From contig NZ_QZMN01000001.1 in the NCBI RefSeq assembly GCF_003702705.1, positions 248,001-312,000 of the forward strand: a DNA stretch of 64,000 nt, given 5' to 3'. Numbering within the stretch: position 1 is the stretch's first letter; each line of letters begins with the position of its first letter. Shown one piece after another: positions 35,745 through 44,309 of the stretch. This stretch comes from Ornithinimicrobium cerasi. Lineage in GTDB: Bacteria; Actinomycetota; Actinomycetes; Actinomycetales; Dermatophilaceae. A program made the position numbers and the translations under genes. The notes beneath the pieces are model-generated. The model did no database searches, was not told the origin of the DNA, and saw nothing but the letters and a program-made list of their open reading frames with translations.

Positions 35745-36809
35745 TCAGGCGGTGGGCTCCTCGCCGTCCCCGGCGCTGATGGATCGCTCCACCGCGTGGC
35801 TCCGGCCCGTGCGCCGGCCGAGGAGGTCGGACAGGGTGCCCCACACCCCCCGGCGGAAGAGCAGCACGACGACGATGAAGACCGCACCGGTGATGATGCC
35901 GATGCCGTCGAAGCCCGAGGACGCGAGGAAGTCCTCCAGGAGCACGATGACCACCGCACCCGCGATGCCGCCCCACAGGGTGCCGATACCCCCGAGGACC
36001 GTGATGAGCACGACCTTGCCGGAGGTCTGCCAGGCCACCTCCTGCAGCGAGACGAACCCGTGGCTGATGGCGAAGATGCCGCCCGCCAGTCCGGCGAGGC
36101 CGGCGGAGAGCACGAACACCAGCACCCGGTAGCGCTCCACGTCGTAACCCAGGGCCCGCGCCCGGGCCGGGTTGTCGCGCGTGGCGACGAGGACCCGCCC
36201 GAAGGGGGAGTGCACGACGCGCCAGGCGAACCACATGCCGGCGACGATGATCGGCAGGGCGGCGTAGTAGAAGTAGAACGCCTGGTCCTCCACCGCCTCT
36301 ACCCCGAAGAAGTGCGCGGGGACACCCTGGAGGCCGTTCTCACCGCCCGTCAGCCCGCGCCACTGGTTGACGACGAAGAAGAGCATCTGGGCGAAGGCCA
36401 GGGTCACCATCGCGAAGTAGATCCCGCTGCGCCTCACCGAGAGCACGCCGACGGGCCACGCGAGGGCCATCGCGAAGACCGCCCCCAGCAGGGCGGCGAG
36501 CGGGAACGGCAGCCCCCACTCGATCGCCGCCAGCCCGGCGACGTAGGCGGACCCGCCCCAGAAGGCCGCGTGCCCGAAGGAGAGGAGACCGGCATACCCC
36601 AGGAGCAGGTCGAGCGCGACGGCGAACAGCGCCCAGCAGGCGATGTCCATGGCGACCGGCGGGTAGACGAACCACGGCAGGGCCAGGGCCAGGACGAGGC
36701 CCAGCCCGACCAGCAGCCAGCCGCGTCGGGAGCGGCCCAGGAAGCCGCCCGTGCCGGCGAGGGCGGCGCCGGTCCCGGTCGCGTCGGAGGTCGAGGTGGG
36801 CGAGCTCAT
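35745..36809 (-). CDS. livM: Branched-chain amino-acid ABC permease LivM
   Basis: A 354-aa inner-membrane permease with about ten hydrophobic helices. LLLGYAGLLSFGHAAFWGGSAYVA is the LivM signature, and the EAA-like cytoplasmic loop is ATRDNPARARALGYDVERYR. It forms the channel with LivH. ATG 36809 overlaps the livH stop by 4 nt. It is the last gene of the five-gene transporter operon. Ligands of such systems include branched amino acids, urea, amides and aromatic acids, so leucine is not certain. Confidence 0.92.
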   Translation of the reverse strand: MSSPTSTSDATGTGAALAGTGGFLGRSRRGWLLVGLGLVLALALPWFVYPPVAMDIACWALFAVALDLLLGYAGLLSFGHAAFWGGSAYVAGLAAIEWGLPFPLAALLGAVFAMALAWPVGVLSVRRSGIYFAMVTLAFAQMLFFVVNQWRGLTGGENGLQGVPAHFFGVEAVEDQAFYFYYAALPIIVAGMWFAWRVVHSPFGRVLVATRDNPARARALGYDVERYRVLVFVLSAGLAGLAGGIFAISHGFVSLQEVAWQTSGKVVLITVLGGIGTLWGGIAGAVVIVLLEDFLASSGFDGIGIITGAVFIVVVLLFRRGVWGTLSDLLGRRTGRSHAVERSISAGDGEEPTA

Positions 36810-37675
36810 GCGTTCTCCTCCCGTCCGAACAGGCCGGCGGGTCGGACGAGGATGACCAGGGCCATGAGGACGAAGATCGCGATCTGGGACAGGGCGGGGG
36901 CGTAGGCCTGGCCGAACGCCTCCACGAGGCCCACGATGAAGCCGGCGACGACCGCGCCGACGATGGACCCGAGGCCGCCGATGACGACGACGGCGAAGAG
37001 GATGATGATGAAGCTGGACCCCATGTCGGCGGTGATCGCCCGGAACGGGGCGGCCAGCACCCCGGCGAGACCGGCCAGCGCGATGCCGAAGCCGAAGACC
37101 GGGGTCACCCAGCGGTTGACGTCCACGCCCAGGGCCCGGGTGAGCTCGGACTTCTCGGTCGAGGCCCGCACGATCATCCCGATGCGGGTCCGCGTCATGA
37201 GCAGCCAGACGGCGGCGCAGACGAGGAGCGAGAAGGCCAGGACGAACACCTGGTAGGTGGGCAGCCGGAGGGCGCCGAGGGTGATCTGCCCGGTCAGCAG
37301 GTCGGGGCGGGTGTAGGGCAGGCCCGAGACGCCGTACTGCCGCTTGACGAGGTCGACGAGCAGGAGGGTGAGGCCGAAGGTGAGGAGGAAGTTGTAGAGG
37401 GGATCGAGCGCGATGAGCCGGCTGACGAGCAGCCTCTCGATCACGACCCCGAAGACGAACATCACGACCGGCACGACGAGCAGCGCCAGCCAGAAGTTCA
37501 GCCCGAGCAGGTCCTGGAGGACGGCCGCCACGACTGCGCCGAGCATGTAGCAGGCTCCGTGCGCGAAGTTCACCACGCCGAGGACGCCGAAGATGATGGC
37601 CAGGCCCAGCGCGGCCAGGGCGTAGAAGCTCCCGGCGGCCAGCCCCTGGAGCGTGTACTGCAGGATCTCGTTCAT
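36806..37675 (-). CDS. livH: Branched-chain amino-acid ABC permease LivH
   Basis: A 289-aa permease with about eight helices. MNEILQYTLQGLAAGSFYAL and FGVLGVVNFAHGACYMLGA are the LivH signatures, and VRASTEKSELTRALGVDVNR is the ATPase-contact loop. It pairs with LivM. It begins 82 nt after the binding-protein gene, and that gap holds a strong hairpin, so its expression may be set below that of the binding protein. Confidence 0.93.
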   Translation of the reverse strand: MNEILQYTLQGLAAGSFYALAALGLAIIFGVLGVVNFAHGACYMLGAVVAAVLQDLLGLNFWLALLVVPVVMFVFGVVIERLLVSRLIALDPLYNFLLTFGLTLLLVDLVKRQYGVSGLPYTRPDLLTGQITLGALRLPTYQVFVLAFSLLVCAAVWLLMTRTRIGMIVRASTEKSELTRALGVDVNRWVTPVFGFGIALAGLAGVLAAPFRAITADMGSSFIIILFAVVVIGGLGSIVGAVVAGFIVGLVEAFGQAYAPALSQIAIFVLMALVILVRPAGLFGREENA

Positions 37676-37696
37676 GCCTCTCCTCGGCGGGGACGA

Positions 37697-37734
37697 GGCC
37701 GGGCGCCCCGCGCGGGGGGACGGGGCGCCCGGCC
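37697..37734 (-). terminator. Intra-operon hairpin between binding protein and livH
   Basis: GGCCGGGCGCCCCG (37697-37710) pairs perfectly with CGGGGCGCCCGGCC (37721-37734) around a 10-nt loop. It lies 24 nt after the binding-protein stop and 21 nt before the livH start. It may stop part of the transcription or protect the 3' end of the upstream mRNA. Confidence 0.65.
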
Positions 37735-37757
37735 ACTCGTCGGTCGGTCCGGCTGGG

Positions 37758-39008
37758 TCAGCCGAAGCTGCAGGTGCTGTCCTCGACGGGCTTGAAGGCC
37801 TCCTCGGCCGGGATCGTGGCGAGGATCTCCTCGTAGTCCCACTCCTCGGTGACCTCGTCGGCGGTCTTGACGCGGGCCAGGTAGACGTCGTGGATGACGC
37901 GGTGGTCCTCGGCCCGGATCTTGCCGTTCTTGAGGAAGACGTCGTCGATCTCCTTGCCCTCCAGGTGCCCCACGATCGTGTCGGCGTCGTCGGTCCCCTC
38001 GGCCTGGACCGCCTCGAGGTACTGGGTCGCGGCGGAGTAGTTGGCCGCGTGGGCGAAGCTCGGCCGGGTGCCGGTCTCCTCCATGAAGCGGTCGGCCCAC
38101 GCGCGGTTCTCGTCGTCGAAGTTCCAGTACCAGGCCTCGGCGAAGTTGACGCCGTTGAACGCCTCGACACCCAGGGAGTGGATGTCCGTGATGAACATCA
38201 GGCCGACCGCCAGCTCGATGCCCTGGTCGACGTAGCCGCCCTCGTTGTACTGCTTCACGAGGTTGATGAGGTCACCGCCGGCCTGCATGGTGCCGATGAC
38301 GTCCGGCTCCGCGCTGGCCGCCCGGGTGAGGAAGGTGGAGAAGTTGTCGTTGGGGAACGGGGTCGCGATGTGGTCGCCCACCGTGCCCCCGGCCGCCTCG
38401 ATCGCCGCCGTGAACGACTTGTCCATGTCCTGGCCGAAGGCGTAGTCGGGGTAGATGATCTGCCAGTCGGTCGCCCCGCCCTCGGTCACGGCCGTGCCGG
38501 TGGCGTTGGCGAGCTGGTAGGTGTCGTAGGCCCAGTGGAAGGTGTACTTGTTGCACTGGGCGTTGGTGAGCTCGGTGGTGGCCGCGCCGATATTGAAGTA
38601 GAGCTTCTCCTTCTCCGCGGCCTGGGTGGCCACCGCGAGCGCGGCGGAGGAGGTCGGGACGTCGAGGATGATGTCGGCGCTCTCCCGGTCGTAGAGCTCC
38701 TGGGCCTTGGTGTTGGCGACGTCCGGCTTGTTCTGGTGGTCGGCGAAGGTGACCTCGACGTCCTCGACGACGGCGTCGTCGCCGTGCCGCTCCTGGAAGT
38801 CGGCGACCGCCATCTCCACGGCCTTGACCGAGTTGGGGCCGGACAGGTCCTTGTAGACACCGCTCTGGTCGTTGAGGACGGCGAGGACGAGCTTGCCGTC
38901 CGTGAACTCGTCGCTGCCGGCTCCGCCGGGGCCGGCGTTGCCGCAGGCGGACAGGGCCAGGACGCCGGCGGTCACGACCGCGGTCGCCACGATGCGCTTG
39001 GTGCTCAT
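37758..39008 (-). CDS. ABC substrate-binding lipoprotein, Leu/Ile/Val type
   Basis: A 416-aa extracytoplasmic receptor. The signal peptide ends in the lipobox LALSACGNA, so Cys is lipidated and the protein is tethered to the membrane. The bilobed periplasmic-binding-protein fold follows (KLVLAVLNDQSGVYKDLSGP, VAVATQAAEKEKLYFN, WQIIYPDYAFGQDMDKSF). It is a type I binding protein of the LivJ/AmiC/UrtA class. The ligand is not determinable here. GAAGGAG precedes ATG 39008. It sits between the ATPase and permease genes. Confidence 0.92.
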   Translation of the reverse strand: MSTKRIVATAVVTAGVLALSACGNAGPGGAGSDEFTDGKLVLAVLNDQSGVYKDLSGPNSVKAVEMAVADFQERHGDDAVVEDVEVTFADHQNKPDVANTKAQELYDRESADIILDVPTSSAALAVATQAAEKEKLYFNIGAATTELTNAQCNKYTFHWAYDTYQLANATGTAVTEGGATDWQIIYPDYAFGQDMDKSFTAAIEAAGGTVGDHIATPFPNDNFSTFLTRAASAEPDVIGTMQAGGDLINLVKQYNEGGYVDQGIELAVGLMFITDIHSLGVEAFNGVNFAEAWYWNFDDENRAWADRFMEETGTRPSFAHAANYSAATQYLEAVQAEGTDDADTIVGHLEGKEIDDVFLKNGKIRAEDHRVIHDVYLARVKTADEVTEEWDYEEILATIPAEEAFKPVEDSTCSFG

Positions 39009-39132
39009 GGTGATGTTCTCTCCTTCGAGGTGCTGGCTGGCAGCGGGGTGGGGGTAGGGGCTGGGGAGTCGGGGGGTCTGGGGTCTGGAGGTATGGCGTG
39101 GGCCGGCCGGTCCCGGGTGCGCGGCTGGGCGG

Positions 39133-39828
39133 TCAGATGCCGAGGTACTCCAGCAGCTCGGACTGGCGGGCCGTGAACTCCGCGTTGTCGAGGTCGGCCG
39201 CGACCGAGCCCTCCGCGAGGACGTAGTGCCGGTCGGCGACCGTGGCGGCGAACTTCACGTTCTGCTCGACGAGCAGCACCGTGGTCCCGCGCGCCTTGAC
39301 CTCCAGGAGGATGTCGCGGATGCGCTGGACGATGACCGGTGCGAGCCCCTCGCTGGGCTCGTCGAGCAGGAGCATCCGGGCCCCGGTCCGCAGCACCCGT
39401 GCGACGGCGAGCATCTGCTGCTCCCCGCCGGAGAGCGTGGTGCCGGGTGCGCGGCGACGGTCCGCGAGGACCGGGAACGCGTCATACACCTGGGACAGGC
39501 TCCACGCGGAGCCCGGGTCGGTGACGGGGGGGAGGGTGAGGTTCTCCTCCACCGACAGGGAGGCGTAGATCCCACGGTCGTCCTGCACCCAGCCCAGCCC
39601 GCGCCGGGCGCGCTGGTGCGGGTGCAGGCCGGTGATGTCCTCACCGTCGAGCGTGACCGTGCCGCGGACGTCGCTGTGCAGCCCCATGACCGAGCGCAGC
39701 AGGGTGGTCTTGCCGGCGCCGTTGCGGCCGACCAGGGTGACGACCTCGCCGGGGGCGACGGTGACGTCCACCCCGTGCAGGGCCTGGGCGTCGCCGTAGA
39801 AGGCGTCGAGCCCGCGGACCTCAAGCAT
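39133..39828 (-). CDS. livF: ABC transporter ATPase LivF
   Basis: A 231-aa cytoplasmic ATPase. Walker A is LVGRNGAGKTTLLR, the signature is TLSGGEQQMLAVARVL, Walker B is MLLLDEPSEGL, and the switch His is seen as LVEQNVKFA, in which Gln-Asn replaces the His seen in most ABC ATPases, as is usual in LivF. GWVQDDRGIYASLSVEENL is also typical of LivF. It overlaps the livG end by 8 nt. Confidence 0.94.
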   Translation of the reverse strand: MLEVRGLDAFYGDAQALHGVDVTVAPGEVVTLVGRNGAGKTTLLRSVMGLHSDVRGTVTLDGEDITGLHPHQRARRGLGWVQDDRGIYASLSVEENLTLPPVTDPGSAWSLSQVYDAFPVLADRRRAPGTTLSGGEQQMLAVARVLRTGARMLLLDEPSEGLAPVIVQRIRDILLEVKARGTTVLLVEQNVKFAATVADRHYVLAEGSVAADLDNAEFTARQSELLEYLGI

Positions 39829-40591
39829 GGCTGTCCTCCCCGAGGTAGGCGGTGATGACGCGCTCGTCGGTCCGGACCTCGTCGTAGGTGCCGCGGGCCA
39901 GGACCTCGCCGGCCATCAGCACGGTGACGTGGTCGGCGAGCGAGCCGACGACGTGCATGTTGTGGTCGACGAAGACGACGGTCCGTCCGGTGGCGATCCG
40001 CCGGACGAGCGCGATGGTCCGGTCGACGTCCTCCCGGCCCATGCCCGCGGTGGGCTCGTCCAGGAGCATGACCTTGGGGTCCAGGGCCAGCACGAGCGCC
40101 ATCTCCAGGGCCCGCTTCTGCCCGTAGGCCAGCTCGCCCGCAGGCCGCTCGACGAGGTCGGCGAGACCGACCTCCTCCACGAGTTCCTCGGCCCGGCCCC
40201 GGAAGCGGCGCAGCACGGAGTCGGAGCGCCAGAAGCGCAGCCCGCCGCCGGCCATGCCCTGCAGCGCGAGCTCGACGTGCTCGCGCGGGTTGAGGTGGTC
40301 GAAGAGGCTGGTGATCTGGAACGAGCGCGCGACACCCTCGTGGGCGATCTGCTCCGGGGTCCGACCGGTGATGTCCCTGCCGTGCACGGTGATGGTGCCC
40401 GCGGTCGGCGGGATGAAGCCGGTGAGCAGGTTGAACAGCGTCGTCTTTCCGGCACCGTTGGGCCCGACCAGGGCGTGCACCTCGCCGTCGACGACGTCGA
40501 GGTCGACGTCCTTCACGGCGCGGAAGCCACGGAAGTCCTTCGTCAGGCCGCGCGCCGACAGGGCGACCGGCCGGGGATCGGGAGGGGTCAT
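39821..40591 (-). CDS. livG: ABC transporter ATPase LivG
   Basis: A 256-aa ATPase. Walker A is LVGPNGAGKTTLFN, the signature is ELAYGQKRALEMALVL, Walker B is VMLLDEPTAGM, and the switch region is FVDHNMHVV. VARSFQITSLFDHLNPREH is characteristic of LivG. It is the first gene of the operon livG-livF-binding protein-livH-livM. It is divergent from the hydroxybutyrate-dehydrogenase-like gene over a 189-nt regulatory gap. Confidence 0.94.
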   Translation of the reverse strand: MTPPDPRPVALSARGLTKDFRGFRAVKDVDLDVVDGEVHALVGPNGAGKTTLFNLLTGFIPPTAGTITVHGRDITGRTPEQIAHEGVARSFQITSLFDHLNPREHVELALQGMAGGGLRFWRSDSVLRRFRGRAEELVEEVGLADLVERPAGELAYGQKRALEMALVLALDPKVMLLDEPTAGMGREDVDRTIALVRRIATGRTVVFVDHNMHVVGSLADHVTVLMAGEVLARGTYDEVRTDERVITAYLGEDSHA

Positions 40592-40780
40592 GGGGACTCA
40601 CCGTAGGGCGGAGGCACCCGGTCTTCTATGTCGTGCCCTCACACAATGGTGTCGGTCCTCGTGTGCCGCTGCGACATGGACAGACGGCGACACGGCCGCT
40701 GAGGATGCTTGGCGAGGGACACGCCCGAGCCACCCGTCCGCCCCGCGGACCCGGTGGTCGACCGCAGGAGGAGTTGACAC
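40592..40780. promoter_or_regulatory. Divergent control region, livG / SDR
   Basis: This non-coding gap is less GC-rich than its surroundings at 40625-40680. ATGTCG (40628-40633) and CGACAT (40671-40676) are inverted arms, and ACAC-AATG-GTGT lies between them near 40643-40654. It should contain both promoters. I cannot assign the regulator. Confidence 0.4.
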
Positions 40781-41518
40781 GTGACGAGACGGACCGTGCT
40801 GGTGACGGGTGGGGCCAGCGGCATCGGCGAGGCGGTGGCCCGGCGCAGCGCGCAGGACGGCTACCGGGTCATCGTGGCCGACCGCGACGCCGGGCCGGCC
40901 CAGCGCCTGGCCGCCGAGATCGGCGGGGAGGCCTGGGTCGTCGACCTCTCCGACACGGCCGCGCTGGAGGAGTTGCAGCTCGAGTGCGACGTGCTCGTCA
41001 ACAACGCCGGGATCCAGCGGGTGGCGCCCATCCACGAGTACGTCGTCGAGGACTTCCGCCTCATCCACCGGCTGATGCTGGAGTCACCCTTCCTGCTGGT
41101 CAGGGCGGCGCTGCCGCACATGTACGCCCAGGGGTGGGGGCGCATCGTCAACGTCTCCTCGGCCCACGGCCTGCGGGCCTCGGAGTTCAAGTCCGCCTAC
41201 GTGAGCGCCAAGCACGGGCTGGAGGGGCTGTCCAAGGTGGCCGCCCTCGAGGGGGCGCCGCACGGCGTCACCTCCAACTGCGTCAACCCGGGCTACGTCC
41301 GGACGCCCCTCGTCGAGAGCCAGATCGCGGACCAGGCGCGCACGCACGGCATACCGGAGAGCGAGGTGGTGTCGGGCATCATGCTCACCCGCTCGGCCGT
41401 CAAGCGCATGATCGAGCCCGCCGAGGTCGCGGCCCTCGTGGCGTTCCTGGTGTCCGACGACGCGGGCATGGTGACGGGCGCGTCCTACGTGATGGACGGC
41501 GGCTGGACCGCCCAGTGA
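40781..41518 (+). CDS. 3-hydroxybutyrate dehydrogenase-like SDR
   Basis: A 245-aa classical SDR. The cofactor site is VTGGASGIGEAVARR, VADRD follows strand two (NAD preference), the NAG block is LVNNAGIQRVAPIHEY, and the catalytic Ser and Tyr-Lys are in NVSSAHGL and YVSAKHGLEG. IQRVAPI and NCVNPGYVRTPLVESQI match D-beta-hydroxybutyrate dehydrogenases. It starts at GTG 40781 behind AGGAGGAG. Its pairing with the divergent transporter hints at uptake and oxidation of a small acid. Confidence 0.85.
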   Translation: MTRRTVLVTGGASGIGEAVARRSAQDGYRVIVADRDAGPAQRLAAEIGGEAWVVDLSDTAALEELQLECDVLVNNAGIQRVAPIHEYVVEDFRLIHRLMLESPFLLVRAALPHMYAQGWGRIVNVSSAHGLRASEFKSAYVSAKHGLEGLSKVAALEGAPHGVTSNCVNPGYVRTPLVESQIADQARTHGIPESEVVSGIMLTRSAVKRMIEPAEVAALVAFLVSDDAGMVTGASYVMDGGWTAQ

Positions 41519-41536
41519 CACTCCCGTCCGGCGGGT

Positions 41537-41552
41537 CCGGCGGGTCCGCCGG
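41537..41552. terminator. Hairpin between convergent SDR and M20 genes
   Basis: CCGGCGG and CCGCCGG form 7 bp around GT, so in practice a shorter stem with a larger loop. It lies in the 43-nt gap where the two transcripts meet and could end both. Confidence 0.35.
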
Positions 41553-41561
41553 GACGCGCGG

Positions 41562-42830
41562 TCAGTGGCCGACCCAGGCCATCGTCGCCGCCACCATGGC
41601 CCGGACACCTGTGTCGAGCATGGGCTGGAGCACGGGGGCGAAGTGCGGTGAGTGGTTGTCCGGGAAGTCGGCGGCCTGGGTGCCGGCCGCCTCCGACCTG
41701 GCCCATGCCTCGGCGTCGAAGGCGCCGAACCCCCAGTAGCAGTAGGGGATCCCCCACGCCCGGGGCAGCTCGGAGAAGTCCTCGGACCCCATCTCCGGCT
41801 CGAAGACGCGCACGTTCTGCAAGCCCAGCTCGGCGACCAGCGCCCGGTGGACCTCCTCGGTGGCCCCCTCGTCGTTGTCGGTGACCGGGAGGTGGTCGTA
41901 CGTCTCCACCTCGGGGTCCGGCGCCCCCCACGCCGCGGCCTCGGCCCGCGCCGTGCGGTCGATCACCTCGAGGCAGTGTCGAGCGACGTCGTCGTCGTAG
42001 GTGCGCACGGTGCCCTCGACCACCGCGTGCGCGGGGATGATGTTGGTCTTCGTCCCCGCCGCGATGCGCCCGACGGTGACGACCGCGGTGGCGCGGGGGG
42101 AGACCTGCCGGGAGACGACGGTCTGCAGGCGCATGACCAGGGAGGCCGCCATGACGACGGGGTCGATCGCGGTGTGCGGGGACGAGCCGTGACCTCCCTT
42201 GCCGTGCAGGGTGATCCGGAAGTCGTCGCAGCTGGCCATGATCGGTCCCGCGGCGATCTGGACCGAGCCGGCCGGCCCGGGGAGGACGTGCTGGCCGAGG
42301 GCGACGTCCGGCCGCGGCAGCCGGTCGACGAGGCCGTCGGCGACCATCGCCTCGGCCCCGTTGTCCTGCTCCTCGGCCGGCTGGAACACCGCGACGAGCG
42401 TGCCGCGCCAGGCGTTCCGCTCCGCCAGAAGCAGCCGGAGCGCGCCGAGCAGGGTCGCGACGTGGGTGTCGTGGCCGCAGGCGTGCATCACGGGGACGCG
42501 CTCGCCCTGCCGGTTGTTCGCGAACACCCGGGAGGCGTAGTCGAGACCGGTGTCCTCCAGCACCGGGAGCCCGTCCATGTCGGCGCGCAGCAGCACGGTG
42601 GGGCCGTCCCCGTTGCGGGCGACGACCGCCACCCCCGTGCCGCCGATCCCGGTGACGACCTCCAGGTCCTGGCCCTGCGGCAAACCGCGCACCTCCTGCA
42701 CCACCCGGGCGGCGGTGGCCTCCTCGGCCATGGACAGCTCGGGGTGGGCGTGCAGGTGGCGGTAGAGGTCCTCGAGCCAGGGACGGATGCCGGGCAGCCC
42801 GGACAGGACGCGCGCGGTGGGGGAGGTCAT
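41562..42830 (-). CDS. M20 family amidohydrolase (hippurate/IAA-amino-acid type)
   Basis: A 422-aa metallo-amidohydrolase that would cleave N-acyl amino acids. Metal ligands are in MHACGHDTHVATLLGALRLL and VFQPAEEQDNGAEAM (Glu base). GKGGHGSSPH is the dimer/lid block, and GSEDFSELPRAWGIPYCYWG holds the last ligands. The family covers hippurate, IAA-amino-acid and N-acetyl-diaminopimelate hydrolases, and the substrate is open. It is divergent from the PfkB kinase with 26 nt between starts. Confidence 0.92.
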   Translation of the reverse strand: MTSPTARVLSGLPGIRPWLEDLYRHLHAHPELSMAEEATAARVVQEVRGLPQGQDLEVVTGIGGTGVAVVARNGDGPTVLLRADMDGLPVLEDTGLDYASRVFANNRQGERVPVMHACGHDTHVATLLGALRLLLAERNAWRGTLVAVFQPAEEQDNGAEAMVADGLVDRLPRPDVALGQHVLPGPAGSVQIAAGPIMASCDDFRITLHGKGGHGSSPHTAIDPVVMAASLVMRLQTVVSRQVSPRATAVVTVGRIAAGTKTNIIPAHAVVEGTVRTYDDDVARHCLEVIDRTARAEAAAWGAPDPEVETYDHLPVTDNDEGATEEVHRALVAELGLQNVRVFEPEMGSEDFSELPRAWGIPYCYWGFGAFDAEAWARSEAAGTQAADFPDNHSPHFAPVLQPMLDTGVRAMVAATMAWVGH

Positions 42831-42856
42831 GGCCCCATCGTGGCAGGCTGGTCGGC

Positions 42857-43777
42857 GTGACCGCGAGAGTGATCCACACCGGCCAGGCCCTGGTCGACGT
42901 CGTGCTGGAGGTGCCCCGGCTCCCGGTGCGGGGTGGCAACGTCAACGCCACGAGCTACACCCGCTACGCCGGGGGCGCGGTGAGCATCCTGCTCGCCGCC
43001 GCGCGCACCGGGGCCCCTGCCGTCCACGCCGGTGCGCACGGCACGGGGCCCAACGGCGACCTGGTGCGCGCCGCCCTGGCCGCCGAGGGCGTGCGGGTGA
43101 CGGCGCCGCCCGTGCCCGGGGAGGACACCGGCATCTGCGTGGTCCAGGTCGAGCCGACGGCCGAGCGCACCTTCGTGACCACCTACGGGGCGGAGCGGCG
43201 GATCAGCGTGGACTCGCTCGGCACCAGCGCCCCGGTGGCCGGTGACCTCGTCTGCGTCACCGGCTACAGCCTCTACGCGCCGACCCGGGACCCCTTGCTG
43301 GCCTGGCTCGAGGGGCTGGCCGCGGGGGTCGACGTCGTGCTGGACCCCGGTGCAGCGTTGGCCGACCTGCCGGACGTCGCCCGGCGGGTGCTCGCCCTGA
43401 CCGACGTGTGGACGTCGAACGCCGAGGAGGCGCTGGAGCTGTCCGGCGTCGAGGACGTCGAGGCCGCGTGCGCGGCCGTCGCGTCCCACCTCCCCGACGG
43501 TGCCGTCGTCGTGGTCCGGGATGGGCCCGAGGGGTGCTTCGTGCGGGAGGGCGGTGAGACCACCTACGTGCCCGGGTACCCGCAGACGCCGGTGGACACC
43601 AACGGCGCCGGGGACGCGCACACCGGGGTGCTCTGCGCCGAACGGGCCCTGGGGACGCCCTGGGTCGAGGCGGCACGGCGAGCCAACGCGGCCGGCGCCA
43701 TCAAGGTCACCCGGCGGGGCCCGGCGACCGCGCCGACCCGCGCCGAGGTGGACGCGTTCCTCGCCGGGCAGCGCTAG
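42857..43777 (+). CDS. PfkB-family carbohydrate kinase
   Basis: A 306-aa sugar or nucleoside kinase. The N-terminal substrate region is LPVRGGNVNATSYTRYAGGAV, and the C-terminal ATP/anion-hole signature is PVDTNGAGDAHTGVLCAERA with the catalytic Asp. GTG 42857 is used. The substrate class (ribokinase, fructokinase or nucleoside kinase) is not clear. It stands alone, followed by a 258-nt gap with an inverted repeat. Confidence 0.9.
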   Translation: MTARVIHTGQALVDVVLEVPRLPVRGGNVNATSYTRYAGGAVSILLAAARTGAPAVHAGAHGTGPNGDLVRAALAAEGVRVTAPPVPGEDTGICVVQVEPTAERTFVTTYGAERRISVDSLGTSAPVAGDLVCVTGYSLYAPTRDPLLAWLEGLAAGVDVVLDPGAALADLPDVARRVLALTDVWTSNAEEALELSGVEDVEAACAAVASHLPDGAVVVVRDGPEGCFVREGGETTYVPGYPQTPVDTNGAGDAHTGVLCAERALGTPWVEAARRANAAGAIKVTRRGPATAPTRAEVDAFLAGQR

Positions 43778-43838
43778 CTGCCCGCCCTCGGTCGCAGCTG
43801 TTCCGCACCCCCACTCACGCCTCCCATGGCTGTGCTCG

Positions 43839-43886
43839 GCTGTCGTGTCACGGTGATCGCCCCCGCGACGTCTGTGGCACGACAGC
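43839..43886. repeat. Imperfect inverted repeat after the PfkB gene
   Basis: GCTGTCGTGTCAC (43839-43851) faces GTGGCACGACAGC (43874-43886) across 22 nt. Twelve of 13 bases pair and the last can be G-U in RNA. It lies 62 nt after the kinase stop. It could be a terminator-like hairpin or a paired operator. Confidence 0.45.
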
Positions 43887-43925
43887 GCCGGACATCGATG
43901 CGGGCGAGGGCCTCGGGCCGCCCAA

Positions 43926-43945
43926 GGTCACGAATCGGTCACGAA
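43926..43945 (+). promoter_or_regulatory. 11-bp spaced direct repeat GGTCACGAA
   Basis: GGTCACGAA occurs at 43926-43934 and 43937-43945, one helical turn apart, with a weaker GGGTC at 43946. The layout resembles PhoP-type direct-repeat operators, but the match to that consensus is only partial. It lies about 90 nt before ATG 44036. Confidence 0.35.
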
Positions 43946-44035
43946 GGGTCGGCGCGCACAACAATCCCTCCCTCTGCGACGTCATGAGGGTATGGGCGGC
44001 GGTCGGTCGCCCGACGGAGAGCAAGGGGAGCGCTC

Positions 44036-44284
44036 ATGACCACGCACGTCCACCCGCACCGGGCCCCGGCCCGACCGATCACCGACCACGCCAGGCACCC
44101 GCTCGACCACTCGCCCGAGGTGCTGCTCGCCCTCGCAGCCGTGCTCGTCGTCGTGGCTGGCCCGCTGGCCCAGGTGCTGGCGCCGGACAACCCCGCGGTG
44201 GCCGCGACGGCCGCCCTCCTGCTGCTCGTGGGCATGGTGCTGGCCGCCACCGCCGCCGTGCGGCTGCTGCGCGACCGCGGTTGA
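44036..44284 (+). CDS. Small two-helix membrane protein
   Basis: An 82-aa protein with a His/Pro-rich soluble start (TTHVHPHRAPARPITDHARH) and two hydrophobic helices (VLLALAAVLVVVAGPLA and ATAALLLLVGMVLAATAAV). GGGGAG precedes ATG 44036. The family is not recognised. The direct repeat upstream suggests specific regulation. The nitroreductase on the other strand ends 26 nt downstream. Confidence 0.65.
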   Translation: MTTHVHPHRAPARPITDHARHPLDHSPEVLLALAAVLVVVAGPLAQVLAPDNPAVAATAALLLLVGMVLAATAAVRLLRDRG

Positions 44285-44309
44285 GCGACGGCCGGGGGGA
44301 CGCGACGAC

